From: JBDSZL01 sp039925145
Lineage (GTDB): Bacteria; Acidobacteriota; Vicinamibacteria; Vicinamibacterales; SCN-69-37
NCBI GenBank assembly: GCA_039925145.1
Contig: JBDSZL010000087.1
Location: 58,536 to 122,535 of the forward strand
Reading direction: 5' to 3'
DNA: 64,000 bases
Shown in pieces: positions 24,669 to 33,688 of the stretch. The translations under genes were made by a program, and so were the position numbers. Under the pieces are notes generated by a model. The model made no database searches and was not told the origin of the DNA. It saw nothing but the letters and a program-made list of their open reading frames with translations. Within the stretch, counting starts at the first letter, position 1, and each line of letters begins with the position of its first letter.

Positions 24669-27500
24669 CTATCTCACCAGCCCACCGTCTGCATTGCGAA
24701 CTTCAATGGCGCCAAGGTTGAGTTGCGTCAGACCCGGCTCGATCTTGGATCGATCACCGACGGCTACGACGATCATCCGGGCAGGATCCAGATAGCGCCT
24801 GGCAGCGCCTTGTGCGGCGGCCGACGTGACACCCGTAATCTGAGCGGGAAAGGCCGCGTAGTAGTTGAGACCGAGCTGGTAGATGAAGAGGTTGCTCAGC
24901 ACGTCCACGGTGCGGTCGCTGGTCTCGAACTCGCTGGGCAGTCCCCGAACGATCGAGTCCTTCGCCATCGTCAGTTCCTCGGCGGTCATTGGTGCCGCGA
25001 TGATGCGGCCGAGCTCGTTGAAAATCTCGGATACAGCGGGCGCAGTGGCGTCGGTTCTCACCGCTGTCGTCACCCAGAAGATCCCTGGCTGCTTTCTCCA
25101 GACGAACTGGGTCGAGGCACCGTACGTGTACCCGTGGGCTTCACGCAAATTGAGGTTGATCCGGCTCGAGAACAGCCCCCCGAGCACCGCGTTCATGACC
25201 GTCAACGCCGGATACTCCGGCACGGAGCGCGGCACACCCAGGCTGGCGACGATGAGTTCGGTCTGTGGAGCACCAGGACGATCGTTCAGCACGATCCGGG
25301 CGCGCGTTGGGGCGCCAGTGCCCGCCGCTGGCTGCGGCACCGTCCCAGCAGCCCAGCCTCCGAACGTTTTCTCGACCAGGGCTCGCAGGGCGGCTTCTCC
25401 AAGGGGACTGGCCACAATGAGGGCTGCATTGCCGGGCACGAAGTTCCGCTTCCAGAATCCAGCGATGTCGTCGCGCGTAGTGGCCTTGGCAGCGGCCTCG
25501 TTGCCCAGTTCGATGTAGCCGTACGGATGGGCCGGGCCGAACAGGGCGGCAACGGCATTAATGGAGGCGACCCCGCTGGCGCTCTGGTGCGTAGCTGCCA
25601 GGTTCGCGAGACGGCTGCGCCGCTGGCGCTCGACCTCGTCGGCTGGAAACGTGGGATGCAGTGCCACGTCGGCCAGAAGCGAGAGGGCCGGCTCGAAGTT
25701 TCGCGTCAGCGAGCCGAGCCACACGCTCATCGAGTCCTTCGCTGAGGTGGCAGTCAGCGATGCGCCGATCTGCGCCAGCTCATCGGCAATCGCGGCTGCA
25801 TTGCGTGTGGCCGTGCCCTGATCGAGGAGCGTCATCGTGAAGTTGGCGAGCCCCGATCGATCCGCCGGGTTGGCATCGCCGCCGGTTCTGAAGACGAGGC
25901 TGGCCGAGCCGACAGGCAGGCCCTGTCGCACCTGATAGATCACGGTCAAGCCGTTGGGCAGGGTGAAGGACGATGGTGTCGGCAGGCTGACCGCCGCGGT
26001 CGATCGGGCCTGCGGGCGCGTGGCTCGCCAGGCTGCGTCGGGATTGATCGCTTCGGCACCTGTGCCGGGTGCGGCGGCCGGTGGCGGCGGAGTGGCGACG
26101 GCCACTCCGAGGTCCGGCTCTCCTGGCACGCCGTACAGCACAACTCTCGACGATGGTACCAGGAACTGCGTCGCGAACGCTTTGACCGACTCCGCGCTGA
26201 CGTGCCGGTGCTCGTTGATGTACGTCGGCAGGTGGCCTGGGTCTCCAACGTAGTGGTTGAACTGATTCAGGGTGTCGGCCACGCCGCCGAATCCGCCAAG
26301 GTTCTCGAGACCCGAGATCATGGACGTCTCGAACGTGTTGCGTGCGCGCTGGAGCTCCTGCGGACTCGGCCCCTCACGACGAAATCGCTCGAGCTCGGCG
26401 CCAATCGCCGCTTCGACCTCTTCGGGCGTATGGCCCGGACGCACGGTTGCGACGATTTGAAACACCGATGTCAGCGCCATCGACTGCTGGAAGGCAGAGA
26501 CGTCCTGTGCGATCTGCTTGTCGTACACCAGGCTCTTGTAGAGACGACTCGACTTGTTGCCGCCGAGGATGCTCCCAACCGCGTCGGCGTCCGCATCGCC
26601 CGGCTTGAAGAATGGCGGCGTGAGCCATGCCATGTAGACGCGCGTCAACTCCACGCGGTCCCGCACGACGACGCGTCGCTCGGCGCCCAGGCGCGGCGTC
26701 TCGGGCGTGGTCTTCGGCACCCCGGGTCCACGCTTCAGGGGTCCAAAGTATTGCTCCACGAGGCGTTTCGCATCGGTCTTGTTGATGTCACCCACGATTG
26801 CGAGGCTCGCGTTATTCGGCGCGTAGTGCTGCTTGAAGAACTGCTTCACATCGTCGAGCTTCGCGGCCTGTATGTCGGCGTGCGACCCGATCACGTTGCC
26901 GTAGTAGGGGTGTGAGCGTGGGAACAACTCGTGGAACAGCGCCTCCTGCACCATGCCGTACGGCACGTTCTCGTGTGATTGCCGCCGCTCGTTGCGCACG
27001 ACGTCCTGCTGGTTCGCAAGCTTGAGCTCGTCCACGGTATCCAGCAGATAGCCCATGCGATCCGATTCCATCCAGAGTCCCAGTTCGAGCTCGTTGGCCG
27101 GCAGCGTCTCGAAATAGTTCGTGCGATCGAAGCTGGTGGTGCCGTTGACATTGCTCGCGCCAGCCGCCTCGAGCAGCTGGAAATGACTGTCGCCTGGCAC
27201 GTGCTTCGAGCCCTGGAACATCATGTGTTCGAAGAGGTGCGCGAACCCGGTGCGGCCCGCAGCTTCGTTGGCCGGCCCCACGTGATACCAGACATTGACG
27301 GCCACGAGCGGCAGCCGGCGATCCTCGGACAGGATCACCTCCAGACCATTGGAGAGGACGTACTTCTCGAAGGGAATTGTCGCCGGCGCGTCGGACGCAC
27401 TCGTCGTGGTGCTTGTCGGCCTACCGGCGTGGGCGCATCCGCCCGCGTACACGGCCACGGAACTCACGACCAGTGGCAGCAGAAACAGGCTGGGACGCAT
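24669..27500 (-). CDS. Two-domain M16 family zinc metallopeptidase, predicted lipoprotein
   Basis: The protein (943 residues from the ATG at 27500) starts with a lipoprotein-type signal, SLFLLPLVVSSVAVYAGGC, whose cysteine would be lipidated. The N-terminal M16 unit carries the inverted zinc motif HLFEH (H88, E91, H92) with the distal acidic motif in NERRQSHEN. The C-terminal half repeats the fold but lacks HxxEH, so it is the regulatory half of a clam-shell peptidase such as those related to pitrilysin or PqqL. It probably degrades peptides in the periplasm. AAAGGAG precedes the ATG; the open frame reaching 27551 is not needed. Confidence 0.9.
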   Translation of the reverse strand: MRPSLFLLPLVVSSVAVYAGGCAHAGRPTSTTTSASDAPATIPFEKYVLSNGLEVILSEDRRLPLVAVNVWYHVGPANEAAGRTGFAHLFEHMMFQGSKHVPGDSHFQLLEAAGASNVNGTTSFDRTNYFETLPANELELGLWMESDRMGYLLDTVDELKLANQQDVVRNERRQSHENVPYGMVQEALFHELFPRSHPYYGNVIGSHADIQAAKLDDVKQFFKQHYAPNNASLAIVGDINKTDAKRLVEQYFGPLKRGPGVPKTTPETPRLGAERRVVVRDRVELTRVYMAWLTPPFFKPGDADADAVGSILGGNKSSRLYKSLVYDKQIAQDVSAFQQSMALTSVFQIVATVRPGHTPEEVEAAIGAELERFRREGPSPQELQRARNTFETSMISGLENLGGFGGVADTLNQFNHYVGDPGHLPTYINEHRHVSAESVKAFATQFLVPSSRVVLYGVPGEPDLGVAVATPPPPAAAPGTGAEAINPDAAWRATRPQARSTAAVSLPTPSSFTLPNGLTVIYQVRQGLPVGSASLVFRTGGDANPADRSGLANFTMTLLDQGTATRNAAAIADELAQIGASLTATSAKDSMSVWLGSLTRNFEPALSLLADVALHPTFPADEVERQRRSRLANLAATHQSASGVASINAVAALFGPAHPYGYIELGNEAAAKATTRDDIAGFWKRNFVPGNAALIVASPLGEAALRALVEKTFGGWAAGTVPQPAAGTGAPTRARIVLNDRPGAPQTELIVASLGVPRSVPEYPALTVMNAVLGGLFSSRINLNLREAHGYTYGASTQFVWRKQPGIFWVTTAVRTDATAPAVSEIFNELGRIIAAPMTAEELTMAKDSIVRGLPSEFETSDRTVDVLSNLFIYQLGLNYYAAFPAQITGVTSAAAQGAARRYLDPARMIVVAVGDRSKIEPGLTQLNLGAIEVRNADGGLVR

Positions 27501-27608
27501 GGACGGCTCCTTTGACGGCCGGCGACCGTCCGGCAGCTCGTATTCTGGCATGGAGAGATCCCCGGCGGCCGACGTCAGCTACGAACCCCAAGCCGTGTAC
27601 GATGTCTC

Positions 27609-28613
27609 ATGCCCCACGCGATAACTCTGATCCCGGGAGACGGCATCGGGCCGGAAGTGACCGAGGCCGTGGTCCGGATCCTCGACGCGAGCGGCGTGCA
27701 GATCGAGTGGGATCGGCACGACGCGGGGCTCCGCGCCGCCGAGCAGACCGGCAAAACGATCCCCGACACCCTGCTGGCATCGATCCGGCAGCACAAGGTC
27801 GCGCTCAAGGGCCCGTGCGCCACGCCCATCGGCGAAGGGTTCACGAGCGTGAACGTGGGTCTGCGCAAGACGCTCGACCTGTACACGAACCTGCGCCCGG
27901 TCGAGAACCTGCCAGGCGTGCCGAGCCGATTCGATCACGTCAATCTCATCATCGTGCGCGAGAACACGGAAGATCTGTATGCCGGCCTCGAGCACACCAT
28001 CATTCCTGGGGTCGTCGAAAGTCTGAAGATCATCACGAAGGACGCATCGATTCGCATCGCGGAATATGCCTTTCGATACGCGCGGCGGCTCGGACGCAAG
28101 AAAGTGACGGCCGTCCACAAAGCCAACATCATGAAGTTGAGCGATGGGTTGTTTCTGGAGTGCACGCGGGAAATCTCCAGGCAGTTCACCGACATCACCT
28201 ACGAAGAGAAGATTGTGGACGCGGCGTGCATGCACATGGTCATGCACCCGGAGCAGTTCGATGTGCTCGTGCTGCCGAACCTGTATGGCGACATCGTCTC
28301 GGATCTGTGTGCGGGCCTTGTTGGTGGTCTGGGCCTGGTCCCGGGCGCAAACCTCGGCACCGACATCGCGGTGTTCGAGGCAGTCCACGGCACGGCTCCC
28401 GATCTGGCCGGGCGCAACCTGGCGAACCCCACGGCTTTGCTGCTCTCTGCGCTGCTGATGCTGCGGCACATTGGCGAGACGTCGGCGGCCGAACGCATCC
28501 GTCAGGCGCTCTATCGCGTGTTCGAAGCTGGCGCGGTTCGCACGGGCGATCTGGGTGGCAGCGCCACGACATCGGCCTTCGCGGACGAAGTGATCCGCGA
28601 GGTGCGCCAATGA
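27609..28613 (+). CDS. NAD-dependent isocitrate dehydrogenase-type (isocitrate/isopropylmalate dehydrogenase family)
   Basis: This 334-residue enzyme is of the short dimeric beta-decarboxylating dehydrogenase family. Visible motifs are LIPGDGIGPEV at the N-terminus, LDLYTNLRPVENLPG, the substrate arginine region RENTEDLYAGLEH, the catalytic KANIMK and NPTALLLSALLMLRHIG near the C-terminus. The NLRPV and RENTEDLY forms fit NAD-isocitrate dehydrogenase (or homoisocitrate) better than LeuB. It would feed the TCA cycle. The ATG at 27609 has a TACGAT box 5 nt upstream (27598-27603) and no Shine-Dalgarno. It is divergent from the M16 gene and 88 bp upstream of the acyltransferase gene. Confidence 0.88.
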   Translation: MPHAITLIPGDGIGPEVTEAVVRILDASGVQIEWDRHDAGLRAAEQTGKTIPDTLLASIRQHKVALKGPCATPIGEGFTSVNVGLRKTLDLYTNLRPVENLPGVPSRFDHVNLIIVRENTEDLYAGLEHTIIPGVVESLKIITKDASIRIAEYAFRYARRLGRKKVTAVHKANIMKLSDGLFLECTREISRQFTDITYEEKIVDAACMHMVMHPEQFDVLVLPNLYGDIVSDLCAGLVGGLGLVPGANLGTDIAVFEAVHGTAPDLAGRNLANPTALLLSALLMLRHIGETSAAERIRQALYRVFEAGAVRTGDLGGSATTSAFADEVIREVRQ

Positions 28614-28686
28614 CGTCGTCGCGGCACGCTCGGCACCTGTGCGGTCGACTCGCGTGGGGCCTCCGGCCCGCCGCTGTGGCCTCTGC

Positions 28687-28692
28687 TATAGT
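28687..28692 (+). promoter_or_regulatory. Candidate -10 box (TATAGT) before the PlsB-like gene
   Basis: TATAGT ends 9 nt before the GTG at 28702 and no Shine-Dalgarno is present, so a leaderless or near-leaderless transcript is likely. Confidence 0.45.
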
Positions 28693-28701
28693 GCGACTAC
28701 C

Positions 28702-29826
28702 GTGAGGCCCGCAACGATCAAACAGGCCGTCATGGCCCGCGACGACGTGGCGCGATATATGCGCGATCCGGCGGGCGGTTCAGACGCCGACGCGCGCGAG
28801 CGCATCGAGGGATACCTCGAAGAGCTCCGCACGACACAGCGCTACCGGTTCTATCGCGCGCTGCAACATCCGCTCTACCCCATTCTCCGGAAGGTCCGCC
28901 GTGTGGCGGAGCACGTCGAGCACGCGGCCGAGGGAATCAGGCGCGGCCGGGTCGTGTATGTCTCGAATCACAAGAGCCACCTCGATTACCTGATCGAGCC
29001 GCTGGTCCTCGACGACAACGGCATCCGTCCCCCGCTGCTGGCCGCGGGCATCAACCTGTTCGGGGGCGCGCTCGGCCTGCTCCACCGGCATGTCACGGGC
29101 GCGGTGCCGATTCGGCGCAACAGCAAGGACCCGCTGTACCTGGTGACACTGCGGGCCTACGTCGCCGAGCTGCTCAAGGAGCGCGACCTGTTGTATTACG
29201 CCGAAGGCGGACGCAGCTACAGCGGTGAGCTGAAGTCGCCAAAGACAGGGCTGCTCCAGGCGGCACTGCTGGCCGATCGGGACGAGCTGTCTATCGTGCC
29301 GATGGCTGTCGCCTACGATCTCGTTCTCGAAGATCGCATCCTCTCGCGTGAGGCAATCAGACGCCGCCACCGGCCATTTGCCCAGGAAGTGGCCGAGATG
29401 GCCCGGCACGCCGTGGGGTATCACAGTCGGGCGTTCGTGACGTTCGGGGCCCCGATCCCACTCGCGCCGTTCGACCCAGCGTCGCGGCGCGATCTGGTGA
29501 CGTTGACCCATCGGGTACACGATCAGATTGGCCTGCTGCACAAGGTCCTGCCCACCGCGCTCGTCGCGTCCGTCGTCCGTCCACAGATGACGGTGGCCGA
29601 CCTCACGAGTCGACTCGACGACATGGTGGCCATGCTCGCCGCCCTTGGAGCGAATCTGGCCGTGCAGAGCGGCAAACAAGCGGCTGAAGAAGGGCTGGCT
29701 CTGCTCGGCGAGCGGGGAGTGCTCGTGACCGACGGCCCGCGGCTTCGCGTACGCGACCGGGTCGTGTTGCGCTTTTACGGCCGCACGATTCAGCATCTGT
29801 TGCACCGAAGCAGGACCACCCACTGA
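28702..29826 (+). CDS. PlsB-like glycerol-3-phosphate/1-acyl-glycerol-phosphate acyltransferase
   Basis: This protein (374 residues from the GTG at 28702) carries the acyltransferase motifs: HX4D as NHKSHLDY (H90, D95), GAVPIRRNSKD (block 2), and YYAEGGRSYSGE (block 3, the EGGRS form typical of PlsB), followed by IVPMAVAYD. PlsB-type enzymes acylate sn-glycerol 3-phosphate at the inner membrane. At 374 residues it is much shorter than E. coli PlsB (about 800), so it may be a compact version or a related acyltransferase. The alternative ATG is at 28732. The stop overlaps the proline dehydrogenase start by one base. Confidence 0.82.
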   Translation: MRPATIKQAVMARDDVARYMRDPAGGSDADARERIEGYLEELRTTQRYRFYRALQHPLYPILRKVRRVAEHVEHAAEGIRRGRVVYVSNHKSHLDYLIEPLVLDDNGIRPPLLAAGINLFGGALGLLHRHVTGAVPIRRNSKDPLYLVTLRAYVAELLKERDLLYYAEGGRSYSGELKSPKTGLLQAALLADRDELSIVPMAVAYDLVLEDRILSREAIRRRHRPFAQEVAEMARHAVGYHSRAFVTFGAPIPLAPFDPASRRDLVTLTHRVHDQIGLLHKVLPTALVASVVRPQMTVADLTSRLDDMVAMLAALGANLAVQSGKQAAEEGLALLGERGVLVTDGPRLRVRDRVVLRFYGRTIQHLLHRSRTTH

Positions 29827-30773
29827 TGCTCGACGCGGCGTCGAAGGCCACGTTTTCGGTGCTGGCGGGCAGCACCGCACTCAAAGCCCTGGCGTCGCGC
29901 TACGGCATGCGACACCCGCACAGCTTTGCCCGGCGCTTCGTGGCCGGCGAGACAATGGAAGAGGCCATTGCCGTCGCGCGCGCGATCGAGCAGCAGGGCC
30001 TCATGGTGACACTCGATCACCTGGGCGAGCAGGTCACCGCCGCCGATTCCGCGCTCTCGGCCACACACTGCTACATCGACATCATCAAGGCCGCGGCCGA
30101 AGCAGGGATCAGCCGCAACGTGTCGGTCAAGCTGACGCAGATCGGGCTCGACATCGATCGGGCCACGTGCATCGATAACCTTCGGCGGATCCTCGACGTC
30201 GCGAGCCAGCAGAACTTCTTCATCCGGATCGACATGGAGAGCTCGGCGTACACCCAGCAGACCTTCGACACCTTCGACAGCGTATGGGGACTCGGGTGCC
30301 GTGACGTAGGCGTGGTCATCCAGTCGTGTCTGCGGCGGTCGGCGGAGGATGTCCGGCGCGTCAATGCCATGGGCGCACGGGTTCGTCTGGTGAAGGGCGC
30401 GTACCGCGAGCCGAAGGAAGTCGCCTTTCAGCAGAAGGAAGACGTCGATCGTCAGTACATCGAGCTGATGGAACTGCTGCTGACCGCTGGCACCTACCCG
30501 GCGATTGCGACGCACGATCCGGTGATGATCGACGCAACCCGGCACTTCGCGGCCTCGCGTGGGCTGGGCCGTGAGGCGTTCGAATTCCAGATGTTGTACG
30601 GCGTGCGTCGGGACCTGCAGCGCACGCTCGCCGCCGAAGGATTTCCGTTCCGCGTCTACGTCCCCTTCGGCAAGGAGTGGTTTCCCTACTTCATGCGGCG
30701 CCTCGGCGAACGGCCCGCCAATGTGAGCTTCGTCCTGAAGAGCCTCCTCCGTGAACAGCGCTCGGAGGAGTGA
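29826..30773 (+). CDS. Proline dehydrogenase
   Basis: This 315-residue protein is a short mono-functional proline dehydrogenase of the PutA-like TIM-barrel family. It shows SVKLTQIGLDID, the FAD/substrate region RIDMESSAYTQQTFD, GARVRLVKGAYREPKEVAF, AIATHDP, FEFQMLYGVR and YVPFGKEWFPYFMRRLGERP near the C-terminus, which is the conserved Arg-Arg substrate loop. It oxidises proline to pyrroline-5-carboxylate with FAD and quinone. The size fits the Thermus/Deinococcus-type stand-alone enzymes. The ATG at 29826 overlaps the preceding stop codon. No P5C dehydrogenase gene lies in the window. Confidence 0.92.
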   Translation: MLDAASKATFSVLAGSTALKALASRYGMRHPHSFARRFVAGETMEEAIAVARAIEQQGLMVTLDHLGEQVTAADSALSATHCYIDIIKAAAEAGISRNVSVKLTQIGLDIDRATCIDNLRRILDVASQQNFFIRIDMESSAYTQQTFDTFDSVWGLGCRDVGVVIQSCLRRSAEDVRRVNAMGARVRLVKGAYREPKEVAFQQKEDVDRQYIELMELLLTAGTYPAIATHDPVMIDATRHFAASRGLGREAFEFQMLYGVRRDLQRTLAAEGFPFRVYVPFGKEWFPYFMRRLGERPANVSFVLKSLLREQRSEE

Positions 30774-30777
30774 AGAC

Positions 30778-31608
30778 GTGATTAAGGATCTCGCGGGCCG
30801 GGTCGTCGCAATCACCGGCGCGTCGGCTGGAATTGGAAGGGCGACCGCGGTGCGCGCGGCCGAGGCTGGAGCGCACGTGGTGCTCTCGGCGCGCCGCGCG
30901 GACCGGCTCGAGACGATCGTGCACGATATTCAGCGGGCCGGTGGTCAGGCCGTCGCCTGCCCAGGAGACGTCACTCAGCCAATCGACATGCAGCATCTAG
31001 CGGCCGCGGCCATCAAGGCGTTCGGACGCATCGACGTCATGATCTGCAACGCCGGCATCGGCTACCACGGCGGACTCGAAGAGACACCAGCCGAAGACAT
31101 GCGCCGCGTCGTGGATGTGAATCTGATGGGGACGTTCTACGCCGCCCAGGCAGCGCTGATCGCCATGCGCCAGCAGGGATCCGGACACGTCATCGCGGTC
31201 TCGTCGATCGTCGGCCGAAGAGGCGTTGGAGGGTCGAGCGTGTACTCGGCGACGAAGGCCGCACAGGTGGCATTCATCGAGTCGCTGCGTGCGGATTTCG
31301 TGGGCACGGCATTTCACGCGTCGGTAATTTTCCCCGTGTCGACGACGACCGAATTCCACGAAGCGATGACCCGCGACTTCGGACACCACGTCGAGGGCCG
31401 CGGCCCCAAGCAGTCTGCCGACACCGTAGCGCGCGCCATCGTCGCCTGCATCCGCGCTCCGAAAGCGGAGGTCTACCCGTTTCCCAAAGCCTGGTGGCTG
31501 GCCGTGCTGTCGGTGATCGCGCCTGGCCAGGCCGATCGCATCGTGCAGCGGTTTGGCCGTCGGCGGATCGCTGAGCACCCAGGTCCCCATGACGACGCCG
31601 GTTCCTGA
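30778..31608 (+). CDS. Short-chain dehydrogenase/reductase
   Basis: This 276-residue protein is a classical SDR with the nucleotide loop TGASAGIGRATA, the NAG motif as ICNAGIG, serine in VSSIVGRRG and the catalytic pair YSATK. It would use NAD(P)H on an unknown substrate. A C-terminal extension of about 50 residues with a hydrophobic stretch (AWWLAVLSVIAPG) resembles SDRs that associate with membranes and act on lipids. GGAGGAG lies 10 nt before the GTG at 30778, which fixes the start; an ATG at 30751 lies inside the preceding gene. The next gene overlaps its end by 20 bp. Confidence 0.88.
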   Translation: MIKDLAGRVVAITGASAGIGRATAVRAAEAGAHVVLSARRADRLETIVHDIQRAGGQAVACPGDVTQPIDMQHLAAAAIKAFGRIDVMICNAGIGYHGGLEETPAEDMRRVVDVNLMGTFYAAQAALIAMRQQGSGHVIAVSSIVGRRGVGGSSVYSATKAAQVAFIESLRADFVGTAFHASVIFPVSTTTEFHEAMTRDFGHHVEGRGPKQSADTVARAIVACIRAPKAEVYPFPKAWWLAVLSVIAPGQADRIVQRFGRRRIAEHPGPHDDAGS

Positions 31609-32983
31609 AATCGTCGCTGCGCTGGCCGCCGCGATTCGTGTAGAAGGCGGGCGGGCGTTGATTGTGGGCGGCTGGGTCCGGGACGCCCTGCTCGGACTGA
31701 CCTCGAAGGACGCCGATGTCGAGGTGTTCGGGATGGATGCCCCTCGCCTCCGCACGCTGCTCGACCGGTTCGGACGCGTGGACACGGTGGGCGAGAGCTT
31801 TACCGTGTTCAAGCTCGCCAACGTGGATGTGTCGCTGCCGCGTCGCGAGTCGAAAGTTGGCCGCGGCCACAAGGGGTTTGCTGTCGAAGGCGACCCCAGC
31901 CTGTCCATCGAGGAGGCGGCCCGACGGCGCGATTTCACGATCAACGCGATTGCGTTCGATCCGCTGACGGGCCAGCTGCTCGACCCCTTCGAAGGTCAGC
32001 GCGATCTGAACGCGCGTGTGCTGCGGGCAGTCGATCCCGTCACCTTCGTCGACGACAGCCTTCGCGTACTGCGCGCGCTGCAGTTCGCCGCGCGGTTTGA
32101 TCTCGTGGTGGACTCCGGCACGCGCGAGCTGTGCCGCTCCATCGCGCTCGATGACCTGCCATCCGAGCGCATCTGGGGCGAGCTCGAGAAGTTGCTCCTG
32201 CTCGCCGATCGCCCATCGATCGGACTGGGCCTGGCTCTCGACCTGGGCGTGGTCGCACGACTCTGGCCGGAGCTGTTGCCGCTGACCACCTGTCCGCAGG
32301 AGCCGGAATGGCACCCGGAAGGCGATGTGTGGACGCACACGCTGATGGTCGTCGACGAGGCACACAAGCGCATCACCGGGCTGGGCCGTGGGCCGGCCGT
32401 GGCCATGCTGCTCGCCGCCATCTGCCACGACATCGCCAAGCCCACGACCACGGCGGTGATCGACGGACGCGTGCGATCGCCGGGACACGAAGAGGCCGGC
32501 GTGGGACCGACGACGGCGCTGCTCGATCGTCTGAATCTTCATTCGCTCGACGGCTACGATGTGAGGCGTACGGTCCTGGGACTTGTGGCACAGCACCTGA
32601 AGCCCAGCGCCTTCTTCAAGGCGGCGCCACCGGTCAGCGATGGCGCATTCAGGCGTCTCGCGCAGAAGGTCGATTTGGAGCTGCTCGCGCTCTTCGCGCG
32701 GGCCGACTGTCACGGTCGAGCCGGGACGTTCGATTGCTCGGCAATGGACTGGTTCGTCGACCGGGCACGCACACTCGGCGTGCAGCACGCAGCACCGGCG
32801 CCGGTAGTGCTCGGGCGACACCTCCTTCATCTGGGCGTGGCGCCGGGCCCGGCGATGGGTGTGTTGCTGAAAAAACTGTACGAGCAGCAGCTCGACGGCG
32901 ACATCCGCACGCTGGAGGATGGGCTTCACTCCGCCGCGCGCTTGATTCAGGACAGCCAGGCCGGGACGTCGGGTTCCACATAG
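31589..32983 (+). CDS. CCA-type tRNA nucleotidyltransferase with HD domain
   Basis: This 464-residue protein begins with the class II nucleotidyltransferase fold: LIVGGWVRDALLG, the metal-binding DADVEVFG, and RRRDFTINAIAFDP. The RNA-binding middle follows (LRVLRALQFAARF), then an HD domain with HTLMVVDEA and CHDIAKP. HD-bearing CCA enzymes add or repair the tRNA CCA end and also have phosphatase and phosphodiesterase activity. Poly(A) polymerase of similar fold is less likely because the basic C-terminal tail is missing. The ATG at 31589 is inside the preceding SDR gene. The assignment to the family is firm; the exact specificity is inferred. Confidence 0.87.
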   Translation: MTTPVPEIVAALAAAIRVEGGRALIVGGWVRDALLGLTSKDADVEVFGMDAPRLRTLLDRFGRVDTVGESFTVFKLANVDVSLPRRESKVGRGHKGFAVEGDPSLSIEEAARRRDFTINAIAFDPLTGQLLDPFEGQRDLNARVLRAVDPVTFVDDSLRVLRALQFAARFDLVVDSGTRELCRSIALDDLPSERIWGELEKLLLLADRPSIGLGLALDLGVVARLWPELLPLTTCPQEPEWHPEGDVWTHTLMVVDEAHKRITGLGRGPAVAMLLAAICHDIAKPTTTAVIDGRVRSPGHEEAGVGPTTALLDRLNLHSLDGYDVRRTVLGLVAQHLKPSAFFKAAPPVSDGAFRRLAQKVDLELLALFARADCHGRAGTFDCSAMDWFVDRARTLGVQHAAPAPVVLGRHLLHLGVAPGPAMGVLLKKLYEQQLDGDIRTLEDGLHSAARLIQDSQAGTSGST

Positions 32984-33008
32984 GCAGCGTGTTGTACCCT
33001 TGGGACAA

Positions 33009-33644
33009 ATGCGATCGTCAGTGCTCGCGGTGTTGATGTGTTTGGTGTCGGCCGTGGCCGCGCATGCCCAGAGACCGGGGCCGATTTCGCCCTTTGTCGT
33101 GGACCTGCGCGGGTTCTACAGCGGGCTTGGCCAGGATCCGACCACCGCGAAGGACCTAGAACTCGAACCGATCCGGCTCCCGAAGCGCGGCCTCGGCGCC
33201 CTGGCGGGGCTGCACGTGTACCCGCTCAGAACCCGGACATTCGCGCTCGGCATCGGTGGCGAGGGGATGCTGGTTCGTGGCCGCTTTCAGTTGAAGGACA
33301 CGGAGGGCAAGCCAGTCGATCTGCCCGCACAGCAACGTGTCAAGAGCCTGACCGGGCAACTCTCCATTAATTTCGGCTCCCACGATGGCTGGAGCTATCT
33401 CACGGCCGGCATGGGTCCCATGATCTTAAAGACGTACGTCGGGGAAACCGCGCCTCTCGATCCCGCGCCGTCGAAGATGACCATCAACATGGGCGGGGGT
33501 GCGCGATGGTTCGCCTCCCAGCATCTGGCATTCACGTTCGACGTGCGCTTCTACCAGACACGGCCAGAGGTGCTGACTCCGCCCTATCCCAGCCGGCAGC
33601 GCATGCGCCTGCTGATTCTCTCCGCAGGCATCTCGGCGCGGTAG
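33009..33644 (+). CDS. Predicted outer-membrane beta-barrel protein
   Basis: This 211-residue protein has a clean signal peptide (MRSSVLAVLMCLVSAVAAHA, residues 1-20) and no other long hydrophobic helix. The mature part alternates short amphipathic strands (FALGIGGEGMLVRGRFQL, LTGQLSINFG, WSYLTAGMGPMILK, MTINMGGGARWFA, LAFTFDVRFYQ) and would form a small barrel of about eight strands. I do not recognise a specific family; similar OmpA-like or OmpW-like barrels occur in many diderms. The ATG at 33009 has a TACCCT box 8 nt upstream (32995-33000). It supports a Gram-negative envelope. Confidence 0.72.
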   Translation: MRSSVLAVLMCLVSAVAAHAQRPGPISPFVVDLRGFYSGLGQDPTTAKDLELEPIRLPKRGLGALAGLHVYPLRTRTFALGIGGEGMLVRGRFQLKDTEGKPVDLPAQQRVKSLTGQLSINFGSHDGWSYLTAGMGPMILKTYVGETAPLDPAPSKMTINMGGGARWFASQHLAFTFDVRFYQTRPEVLTPPYPSRQRMRLLILSAGISAR

Positions 33645-33688
33645 CGGAGTGGACCGATCTGTGCCACACATCCCCGGGCGCGGCGGTC

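Noticed and set aside
31274..32929. A 551-codon minus-strand open frame over the SDR and CCA genes
   Set aside because: The sense-strand proteins have full family motifs; the antisense product has no recognisable fold and has the composition of a shadow.
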